Source: Anaerolineae bacterium
Lineage (GTDB): Bacteria; Chloroflexota; Anaerolineae; JAFGEY01
Assembly (NCBI GenBank): GCA_016929775.1
Contig: JAFGIE010000183.1
Coordinates: 1-22,479 of the forward strand
Reading direction: 5' to 3'
Length of the DNA: 22,479 bases
Both the position numbers and the translations under genes were made by a program. Below are positions 1 through 8,543 of the stretch, piece by piece. Below the pieces are notes generated by a model. It searched no databases and was not told the origin of the DNA. It was given only the letters and a program-made list of their open reading frames with translations. Numbering within the stretch: position 1 is the stretch's first letter; the number at the start of each line of letters is the position of its first letter.

Positions 1-98
1 ATCCGACCCACGCTGCGTCCTTGACGTACTGGAAGAGGTGGTGCCTGCACCACCCATCCGACCCACGCTGCGTCCTTGACGTACTGGGATGGGTGGTG
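1..98. repeat. Duplicated hairpin/promoter element, two copies
   Basis: A 32-bp segment at 1-32 is repeated without mismatch at 56-87 (55-bp period). Each copy contains TTGACG. The second copy is flanked by 12-bp inverted arms, CACCACCCATCC at 48-59 and GGATGGGTGGTG at 87-98. The junction between copies forms a small hairpin, GGTGGTGC (37-44) with GCACCACC (47-54). The first copy is cut by the window edge and its right arm has diverged, so more units may lie to the left. Only the second copy is followed by a good -10 box. Confidence 0.8.
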
Positions 99-104
99 TA
101 GAAT
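76..104 (+). promoter_or_regulatory. Sigma70-like promoter of the first hydrolase gene
   Basis: TTGACG at 76-81 and TAGAAT at 99-104 are separated by exactly 17 bp. Transcription would start near 111, leaving a leader of about 27 nt before the ATG at 138. The -35 box lies inside the repeated segment and the spacer is largely the right arm of the inverted repeat. The equivalent place after the first copy (44-49) lacks a -10 box. Confidence 0.6.
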
Positions 105-137
105 TCCGGCGCACGGACCAACACAGAGAGACCAGTC

Positions 138-1598
138 ATGAAGGGCGCCAAGTTCTCCGTCTTTGTGATCATCATCCTGATGATCCTGTATACGATCTTG
201 CAGCTCGACGGCTATCTCGCCTACCGCGAGCTGTTGCCCCCTGGCACGACGATCTCGGGCCTCGCCGTCGGAGGCTTGACCCACCAGGAAGCGCGCGCGA
301 TCGTCGAGCAGGCGTACGACGCGCCGGTCACGCTATACTATGGCAACGACACCATCCGCTTGCACCCCCAGCGCGTCGAGTTCCGGCTCAAGCAGAGCAC
401 GGTGTGGGCCGATCTGGAACGACAGATGCGCAGCGCATCGTTCCTCAAAGGCTTTGGCACCTACCTGCTGGGCGACGACCTGCCGCCCCTGCACGTCGAG
501 ATCGACGGTCGCCTGAACGAGCAGAAGCTGGGACAGCTCCTTGCCGACATCGCCAAGGAATACGACCGTGGCATGCTCCCGCCACAGGCCAAGATGGAAA
601 CGCTGACTTTTAGCCGGGGACAGTCGGCGCGTTGGCTGAATATCGAAGCATCGATCCCGCTCGTCATCGCCGCCCTCAATTCGGCGTCAGATCGCGAGGC
701 CACGCTGATCTACGAGCAGGGCGCGCCGCCCCCCGGGTCGGACATATCGCTCCTGCGCCAGATGATCGAGTGGCGCGTCGAGGAGTTCAATGGCATTGTC
801 AGCGTCTTTGCCAAGAACATGGAGACCGGTGAAGAGCTCGTGATCGGCGGGGACGTTGCCTACGCCGGCATGAGCATCCTCAAGATCCCGATCATGATCG
901 AGACCTACCGCTGGCTGTCGGGCGAACCCGATCAAGAGACCGCCAAGTTGCTGCGCGAGACCATGATCACCAGCGGCAACTTTACCGCGAACCTGCTGCT
1001 GCGGCAGATCGGCTACCGCCAGCGAGGCGAAGACAGCGCCTTTGCCGGCGTCGACGAGCTGAACGAGACCCTCAGCCGCCTGGGCATGGTCAACACCTTT
1101 ATGGCAACGCCCTATGACACCGAAGAACTGCCCCGGCGCTTCGTGACCCCTGCCAACTCGCGCACGGACCTGACGACCTACCCCGATCCATACATGCAGA
1201 CCACGGCGCTCGACGCAGGGATGGTCCTGGAGATGATCTACCAGCTATCCAAAGGGGGCGGCACCCTCATGGTCGCCTTTCCCGGCGCCTTCACTGCCGA
1301 GGAAGGCCAAGCCATGATCGACCTGATGGCCCAGAACCACGAAGCGATCCTGCTCGAGGGCGGTTTGCCCGACGACGCCCAACTCGCACACAAGCACGGC
1401 TACGTCGAAGACACCCACGCCAATGCGGCGATCGTCCTCACCCCCGAGGGCGATTTCGTCCTCGTCGTGTTCATCTACTATCGCGAGGGCTGGTTGGGCG
1501 AGCTGAGCTTTCCCATCTTTGCGGACATTGCCACCGCCACCTACAACTACTTTAACATCGACAATCCCTACCTTCGGCCTGACCGGGCTGCGGAGTGA
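138..1598 (+). CDS. Membrane-anchored class A beta-lactamase-fold serine hydrolase
   Basis: The 486-residue product has one N-terminal membrane segment (about 6-24) with no clear signal cleavage site, so the rest should face outward. Residues about 33-195 contain a stretch (PPGTTISGLAVGGLT) typical of the peptidoglycan-binding region seen in VanW/YkuD-type proteins. Residues about 205-470 have the class A beta-lactamase/PBP arrangement: S-I-L-K at 246-249 (catalytic serine and lysine), S-G-N at 279-281 in the SDN place, and K-H-G at 419-421 in the KTG place. I cannot find the omega-loop glutamate (Glu166) of true class A beta-lactamases, which fits a peptidase or cell-wall role better than antibiotic resistance. 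The Shine-Dalgarno is weak. The stop overlaps the next gene's start by 4 nt (GTGA), so the two are probably translationally coupled. Confidence 0.8.
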   Translation: MKGAKFSVFVIIILMILYTILQLDGYLAYRELLPPGTTISGLAVGGLTHQEARAIVEQAYDAPVTLYYGNDTIRLHPQRVEFRLKQSTVWADLERQMRSASFLKGFGTYLLGDDLPPLHVEIDGRLNEQKLGQLLADIAKEYDRGMLPPQAKMETLTFSRGQSARWLNIEASIPLVIAALNSASDREATLIYEQGAPPPGSDISLLRQMIEWRVEEFNGIVSVFAKNMETGEELVIGGDVAYAGMSILKIPIMIETYRWLSGEPDQETAKLLRETMITSGNFTANLLLRQIGYRQRGEDSAFAGVDELNETLSRLGMVNTFMATPYDTEELPRRFVTPANSRTDLTTYPDPYMQTTALDAGMVLEMIYQLSKGGGTLMVAFPGAFTAEEGQAMIDLMAQNHEAILLEGGLPDDAQLAHKHGYVEDTHANAAIVLTPEGDFVLVVFIYYREGWLGELSFPIFADIATATYNYFNIDNPYLRPDRAAE

Positions 1599-4500
1599 TC
1601 GTGGCATCCCTGCGACGGATCCTGTGCCTCACGCTTGCCCTGTTGGTCCTGACAGGCGCGCGCACGTCGCCGCTGGCGGGCGCCCAGGAGCCGCTGCCGG
1701 CAACGTGGACGCACACCACGCAAGCGGACTGGATGGCGGGATCGCGCGACCACCTCGACGTGCGGGGCCTCGACGCATTGGGCACACCCTTTGGCCTGGA
1801 CCGGGATCCGCGCGGCGCGATCCGCTTGCGCTCGCAGCCCGGCGCATGGGACAAGCACCCCGCAAGCCCAGTCATCGTCCCCGGCGCGGAGGGCGCGTGG
1901 GACGACGCCGTGATCAGCGAGGCCAAGGTCGTCTACGATGGCGCGCAGTTCCACATGTGGTATGCCGGTCGCAAGCGTGGACCACCGGGCCTCAAGATGC
2001 CCATGGACATCGGGTATGCGATCTCGCAGGATGGCTTGCGCTGGACCAAACCCCAGCCAGGTGCGGTCTTGGTCCGTGGGCCGCTCGGCGGATACGACGA
2101 GAACATGATCACCGCGCCCGCCGTCCTCTATGACGGCGAGCGGTTCCACATGTGGTACGGCGCCGTCGATTTCGGCGGCGACTGGAGCATCAACTATGCG
2201 ACCTCGACCGACGGCGTGCGCTGGCTCAAGAGCGACGCGAACCCGCTGCTGGTCGAGACGCACGATGCGCGGTGGGACGCCGACTATGTCTCCGAGCCCA
2301 GCGTGCTGTACAACGGGACCGGTTTCGAGATGTGGTACAATGGCGCCTCGGTCGCCGACGACACCAAGGAGACCGTGATCGGGCACGCGACCTCGCCAGA
2401 CGGTGTGGACTGGACGCGCTCCAGCGCCGATCGCCCTGCCTTCGACGTCGGCGCCGACGGGGCGTGGGACGACTATGCCGTCGCACGCGCCCACGTGCTG
2501 TACGACGGCGAGCAGTACAAGCTGTGGTACGAAGGCCACAGCGGCGGCACGTGGCGGATCGGCTATGCGACATCGACGGACGGTATCGAGTGGGCGCGCG
2601 ATCCGCGCAACCCGATCGTCGATCTGGGGCCGGAGGGGGCATGGGACAGCCAGGTCGCGTCAGAACCCTTTGTCCTGTACGACGGGCAAACCTATCGTCT
2701 CTACCACTCTGGCTACGACGGCGACCAGTACCGGGTCGGAATGGTCACTGCGCCGGCGGTGTATGCGCCCCAGGGCGTCTACGTCTCTGCTCCCATATCG
2801 AGCGAGACCCCGATCGAGTGGGGAACGCTGACCGTCGACGCTGCCGTCCATGCGCCCACGGCGCTGCGCGTTCAGGTCGCGACCAGCCACGACGGTGAGA
2901 CGTGGGATCCGTGGACGCTCGCCGCCAGCGACCTGATCAGCGGCGTGAACCACATCGACCTCACGTCTCTCGGGCTGCCGCAGACGCGTTACCTGCGCTA
3001 CCAGATCGTCCTCAGCACCGCCGATCCCGCTGTATCGCCCCTGGTGCGCGAGGTGATGATCGCCGAAGCCACGCCCGACTTTGCGGTCGCCATCTCGCCG
3101 CCTGCGCTCTCGCTCTTCCCGGGAGAGCGCGGGATCATCTCCGTCTCGCTGTCGGCGCTGCGCGGCTACGCTGGTCCAGTCACGCTCGAGATCGACAGCC
3201 CGGCGCCCGATCTCGACACGGCATGGCCTGCGAATCCGGTCATCCCCCCGGCGTCGATCCAGGTCACGGTCGGCGTGCGCGCGGGCGCCCAGGCTGGCGA
3301 GATCCCCGTGCAGATCTCGGCGCGCGGGGGAGAGCTCGTACACCACGCCTCCCTGACGGTCTCTGTCGCCGCCCCTGCGGCAACGCCGACCGCCGCGCCC
3401 ACGCCGACCTCCGTGCCCACGCCGACACCGCCCATCTCGCCCCCGCCGCCCGCGCCGACGGACGCCGCTCCGTTACGGCTCGGCGTGGGCCTGATCGCAG
3501 GCAGCATCGGCGTCGCCCTGGTCTGGACCGTCGCCCTGATCGCGCTGCGCCCGCGCAAGGGCGCCACGCGCCGGGCCCGGTGGTGGCGGCACTGGGGCTG
3601 GGCGATCCTGCTGCTGGCAGCCCTCGGCGCGGGCCTGTACCAAAGCTGGCAGTACGTGCTGCAGAGACGCGCTGCATGGGAAGCCGTGCAATCGGGCATC
3701 CCGCGTGGGGTGTTCGCCGCCGGGATCGACGCCGGGGGGCTGACGGTCGACGATCTGCGCGCAGCGGTCGAGGCGCGCGCCGCTGCCGCGACGGAGCGCG
3801 AGATCGTGGTCCGGTATGGCGATCGCACGACGTCGCTGGCGACAGCAGAACTGGGCATCCAGACCAACGCCGCCGAGATCGTGAGCCAGGCGGCGGCGCT
3901 GCGCGCTGCCCAACCCACGCCCACCTTGCGCGACCTGCTGACCGGAGACCCACCAAGGGTTGACGTGCGCCTACCGCTGACCTATACCTTTGACCTGACA
4001 CGCCTCGACCCGTGGGTCGAGGCCCTGGCGCACGAGGTCGAGACGCCGCCGAGCGAACACGCCTGGGACCCGGACACCCTGATCTTTGCCCAGGGCAAGG
4101 CGGGGATCGCGCTGGACGCGGAGGGGGCCCGGGCTGCGCTCCAGTCGGCGGTCCTTGACCCCGCGGTAGGCGCCGTGGAGCTACCACTCACGCCGCTGGC
4201 GCCTGCGCCGTGGGACGAGGACGAGATCGCCGCGCGCGTTGCCCCGGCGGCAGCGCAGTGGTCCGAACCGCCGCTGCCGGCGTCGGTCCAGCCGGTCACG
4301 ATCCCGTTTGACTATGAGCGCTGGATCGGCCCAGGAACGCCCGCTGCGGACTGGGAACCGACTCGCCCTATGACGGGCTATGCCTTCCTGCCCGGGCGGA
4401 TGGGCTGGGCGCTCGACGTCGCAGCGGTCGAGGAACAGCTGGCGCAGGCGATTGCCGCCGGCGCCCCAGTAGCGGGCACGCGCGCGTTCGTGCCGCTTGC

Positions 4501-5392
4501 CCCGGAGCCGTTGACGCTCGCCGACATCGAACCAGCGCTGCTCGAGATCGCCGCGCATTTCGACGGCTTCACGGGGCTCTACGTGCAAGACCTGCAGAGC
4601 GGCAGCGAGATCCGCCACAACACCTACGTGACCACGTCGGGGATGAGCATGCTCAAGGTCGCGATCATGGTCACCGCGTACCGCACGCTGCCGCGCCCCT
4701 TCTCCGCCGAGCTACAAGACGCGATCGCGCAGATGACCGCACACAGCATCAACGAGAAATCGAACGATGTGATCCTGCAGATCGGGCAGGGGGACTTTGC
4801 CACGGGGCTCGAACGGGTCAACGAGACCCTGCAGGCGCTCGACATGCGCCAGACCTACATCGCTTCCGGGTACCGGGTCGAAGGCGGACCCTCGCATGAG
4901 CGGATCCCGGTCCCTGACCGTCCCGCGGCAGAGGTGCCCCCCGAAGAGCGGGTCGACCTGTACCCCGATCCGTCGATGCAGACCTCGCTCGCCGACCAGG
5001 TGCTCCTCTTCCAGGCCCTGTACCACGGTGCGCAGGGCGAGGGCGCGCTGCTCGCCGCCTTTCCTGCGCTCAGCGCCCAAGACTGCCAAGAGATGTTCGA
5101 TCTGCTCAAGGGGAACCCGACCCGTACGCTGCTGGGCCCCGGTTTCGGCGACGACGTGCCCTTGGCGCACAAGAACGGCTTTGGCGGCGGCGCAGCCACC
5201 GACGAACGGATGGACGTGGGGATTGTCTGGCCCCCAGACGGACGGCCCTATCTGGTTGGCCTCTACCAATGGGACGACCAGCCGTGGATCCACTGGCTGC
5301 GCGTGTGGCCTCAGCAGATCGAGCTATCGGCGACGCTGTACGGGTACTTTACGATGGCGCCCCCTGGACCGGCGCCCGCAATGCCCGAGTGA
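1595..5392 (+). CDS. Propeller-serine hydrolase fusion, two TM segments
   Basis: This 1265-residue fusion has several parts. Residues 1-30 look like a signal peptide. About 100-385 hold five repeats of the form WD...SEP.VLYDG..F.MWY.G...GYATS.DG..W, a five-bladed glycosidase-like (GH32/43/130-type) propeller. About 390-490 is a beta-sandwich and 495-590 an Ig-like domain, followed by a P/T-rich linker (592-622). Two membrane segments (629-651, 667-685) flank a basic loop. About 700-960 resemble VanW/peptidoglycan-binding sequence. The C-terminal class A beta-lactamase-fold domain has S-M-L-K at 1018-1021, S-N-D at 1056-1058 and K-N-G at 1193-1195. The topology puts propeller and hydrolase on the same outer face. 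The GTG at 1595 overlaps the previous stop; a second GTG at 1601 is an alternative start. As in its neighbour, no clear Glu166 is seen. The substrate is unknown; envelope polysaccharide or peptidoglycan is an inference. Confidence 0.8.
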   Translation: MIVASLRRILCLTLALLVLTGARTSPLAGAQEPLPATWTHTTQADWMAGSRDHLDVRGLDALGTPFGLDRDPRGAIRLRSQPGAWDKHPASPVIVPGAEGAWDDAVISEAKVVYDGAQFHMWYAGRKRGPPGLKMPMDIGYAISQDGLRWTKPQPGAVLVRGPLGGYDENMITAPAVLYDGERFHMWYGAVDFGGDWSINYATSTDGVRWLKSDANPLLVETHDARWDADYVSEPSVLYNGTGFEMWYNGASVADDTKETVIGHATSPDGVDWTRSSADRPAFDVGADGAWDDYAVARAHVLYDGEQYKLWYEGHSGGTWRIGYATSTDGIEWARDPRNPIVDLGPEGAWDSQVASEPFVLYDGQTYRLYHSGYDGDQYRVGMVTAPAVYAPQGVYVSAPISSETPIEWGTLTVDAAVHAPTALRVQVATSHDGETWDPWTLAASDLISGVNHIDLTSLGLPQTRYLRYQIVLSTADPAVSPLVREVMIAEATPDFAVAISPPALSLFPGERGIISVSLSALRGYAGPVTLEIDSPAPDLDTAWPANPVIPPASIQVTVGVRAGAQAGEIPVQISARGGELVHHASLTVSVAAPAATPTAAPTPTSVPTPTPPISPPPPAPTDAAPLRLGVGLIAGSIGVALVWTVALIALRPRKGATRRARWWRHWGWAILLLAALGAGLYQSWQYVLQRRAAWEAVQSGIPRGVFAAGIDAGGLTVDDLRAAVEARAAAATEREIVVRYGDRTTSLATAELGIQTNAAEIVSQAAALRAAQPTPTLRDLLTGDPPRVDVRLPLTYTFDLTRLDPWVEALAHEVETPPSEHAWDPDTLIFAQGKAGIALDAEGARAALQSAVLDPAVGAVELPLTPLAPAPWDEDEIAARVAPAAAQWSEPPLPASVQPVTIPFDYERWIGPGTPAADWEPTRPMTGYAFLPGRMGWALDVAAVEEQLAQAIAAGAPVAGTRAFVPLAPEPLTLADIEPALLEIAAHFDGFTGLYVQDLQSGSEIRHNTYVTTSGMSMLKVAIMVTAYRTLPRPFSAELQDAIAQMTAHSINEKSNDVILQIGQGDFATGLERVNETLQALDMRQTYIASGYRVEGGPSHERIPVPDRPAAEVPPEERVDLYPDPSMQTSLADQVLLFQALYHGAQGEGALLAAFPALSAQDCQEMFDLLKGNPTRTLLGPGFGDDVPLAHKNGFGGGAATDERMDVGIVWPPDGRPYLVGLYQWDDQPWIHWLRVWPQQIELSATLYGYFTMAPPGPAPAMPE

Positions 5393-5450
5393 CCGACAGC
5401 GCCCTGCGCCCGCGGGCGGCGCCCCACGCTATCGCAGACCTGCCAGAGTG

Positions 5451-5459
5451 TGCTATAAT
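5451..5459 (+). promoter_or_regulatory. Extended -10 promoter of rsmG
   Basis: TGCTATAAT matches the extended -10 consensus (TGnTATAAT) perfectly. No good -35 box is visible 17 bp upstream, as is usual for extended -10 promoters. Transcription would start near 5466, about 20 nt before the rsmG start. Confidence 0.6.
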
Positions 5460-5486
5460 GGGGTCAACACCGATGGGCAGGGCGTG

Positions 5487-6218
5487 ATGGAGCGACTTCA
5501 AGCCGGCGCGGGACAGCTGGGCCTGTCCCTCACACCACAGCAGCTCGCCGCGTTCCAGACCTTCTACGAGGACCTGGTAACGTGGAACGAGCGGTTCAAC
5601 CTGACGGCGATCACCGAGTACGAGCAGGCGCAGATCCGCCACTTTGTGGATTCGCTGAGCTGCCTAGTCGCGATCAGGCAGTCGCTGCACGCGCACACCG
5701 CGCGTCCGCTGCGTGCGGTCGACATCGGCAGCGGGGCAGGGTTTCCCGGGATCCCGATCAAGATCTACTGCCCGCAAATGCGCATGGTGCTCTTGGAGGC
5801 GACGGGCAAAAAGGTCGACTTTGTGCGGCACGTGATCGCGCACCTGGCGCTCAAGGAGATCGAGGCCATACACGGACGGGCCGAAGACGTGGCGCACGAG
5901 ACCGCACACCGAGAGCAGTACGACCTCGTCTTTGCCCGCGCCGTCGCCGATATGCCCGTCCTCGCCGAGTACACGCTGCCCTTCTGCCGCGTGGGGGGGC
6001 TCGTGATCGCGCAAAAGGGCACGCGGGGGCTCGAGGAAGCACAGGCGGCGGAACACGCGATCACACTCTTGGGCGGACAGGTGCAGCGCGTGATCCCGGT
6101 CGAGCTCCTGGGGCTGGCGGAGACGCGCCACCTGGTCGTGATCGCCAAGATCGCATGCACGCCGACCCGCTACCCACGGCGCGCGGGCATGCCCGCCAAG
6201 CGCCCCCTGATGCCGTGA
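5487..6218 (+). CDS. rsmG: 16S rRNA (guanine527-N7)-methyltransferase RsmG
   Basis: RsmG uses S-adenosylmethionine to methylate N7 of G527 in 16S rRNA in the cytoplasm. The 243-residue product has the family's usual length and landmarks: the N-terminal F-N-L-T-A-I-T segment (37-43), the SAM-binding loop V-D-I-G-S-G-A-G-F-P-G-I-P (78-90), and the C-terminal R-Y-P-R-R-A-G-M-P-A-K-R-P-L tail typical of RsmG. The frame is open far upstream, but homology begins only here; the ATG at 5487 lies about 20 nt after a predicted transcription start, and a GTG three bases earlier is possible. The Shine-Dalgarno (GGGCAGGG) is weak. It is separated from the upstream hydrolase gene by 94 nt and has its own promoter. 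RsmG is often near the gid/par genes, but none are seen here. Confidence 0.95.
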   Translation: MERLQAGAGQLGLSLTPQQLAAFQTFYEDLVTWNERFNLTAITEYEQAQIRHFVDSLSCLVAIRQSLHAHTARPLRAVDIGSGAGFPGIPIKIYCPQMRMVLLEATGKKVDFVRHVIAHLALKEIEAIHGRAEDVAHETAHREQYDLVFARAVADMPVLAEYTLPFCRVGGLVIAQKGTRGLEEAQAAEHAITLLGGQVQRVIPVELLGLAETRHLVVIAKIACTPTRYPRRAGMPAKRPLMP

Positions 6219-6278
6219 ACGTGGCCCTCCGGCCCATGTGCCAGAGAGCACTGTTTCACGTTTTACAAAGAGGTCACT

Positions 6279-7223
6279 GTGCGCCCAACCGATCTGCATT
6301 CGGACACCATTCCCATCTGCGACTACGAGGGCTCTGACTACCGCACCCGCTTCTGGGGCCAAGAGGAACGCGCGTACGAAGACCTCGCGGAGCGATACGC
6401 CCTCCGCCGCCTGCTCCCCCAGAACGGGACACGCCTCCTCGAAGTCGGCACCGGCTTCGGTCGATTGGTGGACCTGTACCACGCATACGATCAGATCATC
6501 CTGCTCGACTACTCCAAGTCACTGCTGCGACAGGCGCAGGAGCGGCTGGGGCGCGATGACCGATACGTCTATGTCGCAGCAGACGTGTACCGCATGCCGC
6601 TTGCCGATGCCGTGGTCGATACGGTGTCCATGGTGCGCGTGATCCACCATCTCGCGAACGTGCCCGGCGCACTGCGCCAGGTCCGCCGCGTGCTGAGTCC
6701 CGGCGGCGCGCTGCTCCTCGAGTTCGCGAGCAAACTGCACCTCAAGTCCATCTTGCGCTACGCCGTCCGCCGCCAGAGCTGGAGTCCCTTCTCCCGGTCC
6801 CCGATCGAGTTTGCCGAGCTCAACTTTGACTTTCACCCCCAGTGGATGTTCGAACGGCTTCGGGAGCAGGGACTCGCCGTCGAACGGATCCGCACCGTCT
6901 CGCGCTTTCGCATCCCGCTCTTGAAACGCCTCGTCCCCCCTCGCGTCTTGGCAGGCCTCGACGCCGCACTGCAGGGGCTGGGCGCCCTGTGGCAGCTCAC
7001 GCCCAGCGTCTTTGTCCGCGCCCGCCGCGAAGAGGGCCACGCTGTGTACGAGAGCCCGGGACGCCTGCCCTCCGTCCAGCTCTTCCGCTGTCCATCCTGT
7101 GAGCGCAGCCAGTGGCGCCTGGCGGACGCCGAGCTACATTGCCTGGCATGCGGCGCGCGCTGGGCCATCGACGACGGGATCTATGACTTCAAGGCTCCGG
7201 CGCACGCCGCGGCGAGCCGATAG
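6279..7223 (+). CDS. Class I SAM-dependent methyltransferase with zinc-binding tail
   Basis: The 314-residue product starts with a Methyltransf_11/25-type domain: motif I L-L-E-V-G-T-G-F-G-R at 53-62, an acidic end to strand beta-2 (LLDYS, 75-79), and V-I-H-H-L at 121-125 after strand 4. Residues 271-291 hold two cysteine pairs (CPSC at 271-274, CLAC at 288-291), a Trm112-like zinc ribbon of the kind used to recognise or stabilise substrates. The start is a GTG preceded by AAAGAGGT with good spacing, which decides the start. It lies 60 nt after rsmG and could be co-transcribed. The substrate is not evident; quinone, lipid, sugar and RNA are all possible. Confidence 0.8.
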   Translation: MRPTDLHSDTIPICDYEGSDYRTRFWGQEERAYEDLAERYALRRLLPQNGTRLLEVGTGFGRLVDLYHAYDQIILLDYSKSLLRQAQERLGRDDRYVYVAADVYRMPLADAVVDTVSMVRVIHHLANVPGALRQVRRVLSPGGALLLEFASKLHLKSILRYAVRRQSWSPFSRSPIEFAELNFDFHPQWMFERLREQGLAVERIRTVSRFRIPLLKRLVPPRVLAGLDAALQGLGALWQLTPSVFVRARREEGHAVYESPGRLPSVQLFRCPSCERSQWRLADAELHCLACGARWAIDDGIYDFKAPAHAAASR

Positions 7224-7262
7224 GCCCCACAGCACGCGTACACCGCCCCGCTCGATTGGGTC

Positions 7263-7291
7263 TTGCCAAAACGAGCAAACGATGGTATCAT
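7263..7291 (+). promoter_or_regulatory. Sigma70-like promoter of the lipoprotein gene
   Basis: TTGCCA (7263-7268) and TATCAT (7286-7291) are 17 bp apart in an AT-rich patch unusual for this GC-rich sequence. Transcription would start near 7298, giving a leader of about 37 nt that ends in a near-perfect Shine-Dalgarno, AAAGGAGGT at 7322-7330, four bases before the ATG. Confidence 0.75.
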
Positions 7292-7334
7292 ATATACATA
7301 ACAAGAGACTGCTCCGGACCCAAAGGAGGTCGCC

Positions 7335-8525
7335 ATGACCGGCCGATCGCTATCCAAGGTCCTATGGGCCATCATCTTATGCCTGATCGCCAGCGCAGGG
7401 CTGACTGCCTGCAACGTCTTTGGCGGCGTGCCTGCCGCGCAGCCGACCGACACAGTGGCGCCCCCGACGGCAACCGCCCTGCCGACGTTCACGCCGACGC
7501 CGACGCCTGTACCCGCGACGCCGACCGCGACGGTGACGCCGACCAAGCCGCCGCCCACGCCGACGCCACTCCCGCCCACGCCGACGACCGTGCCCCCGAC
7601 CGCCACGACCGCCGCCCAGGCAGAGGCAGCGCCGGAGACGGCGGACGCGCCGACCAAGGCGCCAGCCGCCCCGTCTGGCGATGTCGCGACCACGTCTTCG
7701 TCGGCCCAGGACGCTCCGGCAGGTCAGACGTCGACCACGTCCACCGCCGGCGGCGCGGGCGCGCTCAAGCAGGCCTCCCTGCCGGCGGCGCAGGCGACGG
7801 TCGTCCAAGACCTCCTCCTCAACGGGAGCTTCGAGGATGGGTTCCAGGACAACGGCGTGGGCGACGCTTGGACGCCCTTTGACACGGGCGGCATCGCCAC
7901 CTACACCTGGGTCGAGGAGCTACAGCCGATCCACGTCTCGCACGGCGAGCGTGCGCAGCTGATGCAGATCGTCGGCGCAGGGCAGCCCGACCGCTACATC
8001 GGCATCTACCAGCACGTAGACGTGATCGCAGGCGAGACGTACACCCTGACCATGCACGGGCTGATCCGTTCCTCCGATGCCGACAATGACCAGGTCGAGT
8101 ACGGGCACCGCTTGCTGTGGGCGATCGACTATACGGGCAACCAGAATTGGCAGGCGGACCTGGAGTGGTTCGACACGGGCTGGAACGACATCCCGCTGGA
8201 CGAGCAGAACCCGACCATGAACTACATCGTCGTGCCGATTACGGCCGAGACCGACCAGCTGACACTCTTTATCCGCGGCTGGACCAAGTGGCCGATGCAA
8301 GCCATCGCTAACTTTTACATCGACGGCATCTTTTTGCGGGGCGCAGTCGAGAGCAAAGCGGCGACCGAGGTCGTGAGCACGCCTGTCTCGCCTGCAGGGA
8401 CAACGGAAGAGCTGATCCCGACAACGGGCGGGTCGGTGTCCTGGCTCCCTATCGCCGGTGGGCTTTTTGTGATCGCCTTTATGCTGTGGGAGGTGCGCAA
8501 GGCAGTACGCCGACCGATCGACTAG
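7335..8525 (+). CDS. Lipoprotein with P/T-rich stalk and C-terminal membrane anchor
   Basis: The 396-residue product begins with a lipoprotein signal ending in the lipobox L-T-A-C, lipidated Cys at 26. Residues about 35-150 are a low-complexity Pro/Thr/Ala stalk. Residues about 158-340 look like a carbohydrate-binding-module beta-sandwich (L-L-N-G-S-F-E-D-G at 161-169, a typical first strand, ending with F-Y-I-D-G-I-F-L). Near the C-terminus, I-P-T-T-G-G (361-366) precedes a hydrophobic segment (368-385) and a basic tail (R-K-A-V-R-R), resembling a sortase-type sorting signal or a simple membrane anchor. The ligand is unknown. A strong promoter and ribosome binding site suggest high expression as a surface protein. 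No sortase gene is present in the window. Confidence 0.75.
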   Translation: MTGRSLSKVLWAIILCLIASAGLTACNVFGGVPAAQPTDTVAPPTATALPTFTPTPTPVPATPTATVTPTKPPPTPTPLPPTPTTVPPTATTAAQAEAAPETADAPTKAPAAPSGDVATTSSSAQDAPAGQTSTTSTAGGAGALKQASLPAAQATVVQDLLLNGSFEDGFQDNGVGDAWTPFDTGGIATYTWVEELQPIHVSHGERAQLMQIVGAGQPDRYIGIYQHVDVIAGETYTLTMHGLIRSSDADNDQVEYGHRLLWAIDYTGNQNWQADLEWFDTGWNDIPLDEQNPTMNYIVVPITAETDQLTLFIRGWTKWPMQAIANFYIDGIFLRGAVESKAATEVVSTPVSPAGTTEELIPTTGGSVSWLPIAGGLFVIAFMLWEVRKAVRRPID

Positions 8526-8543
8526 GCCGCACCACTCGCACTT

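Noticed and set aside
1..87. Edge of a CRISPR array (32-bp repeat, 23-bp spacer)
   Set aside because: Only two copies are visible, the interval is short and itself palindromic, it extends the repeat's inverted arms, and no cas gene is near.
1568..2539. A 323-residue - strand reading frame
   Set aside because: Antisense to the propeller repeats; its apparent internal repetition only mirrors those blades.
138..5392. Beta-lactam resistance genes
   Set aside because: The class A fold is clear, but no omega-loop glutamate is visible and the extra envelope domains suggest another role.
5473..5489. Earlier start codons for rsmG
   Set aside because: The ATG at 5473 is out of frame, and the long in-frame upstream extension overlaps the hydrolase gene and precedes the promoter.
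7335..8525. Mucin-like repeats as sequencing artefacts
   Set aside because: The TPTPTP stretch keeps frame and is a common stalk; similar linkers occur in two other genes of this window.
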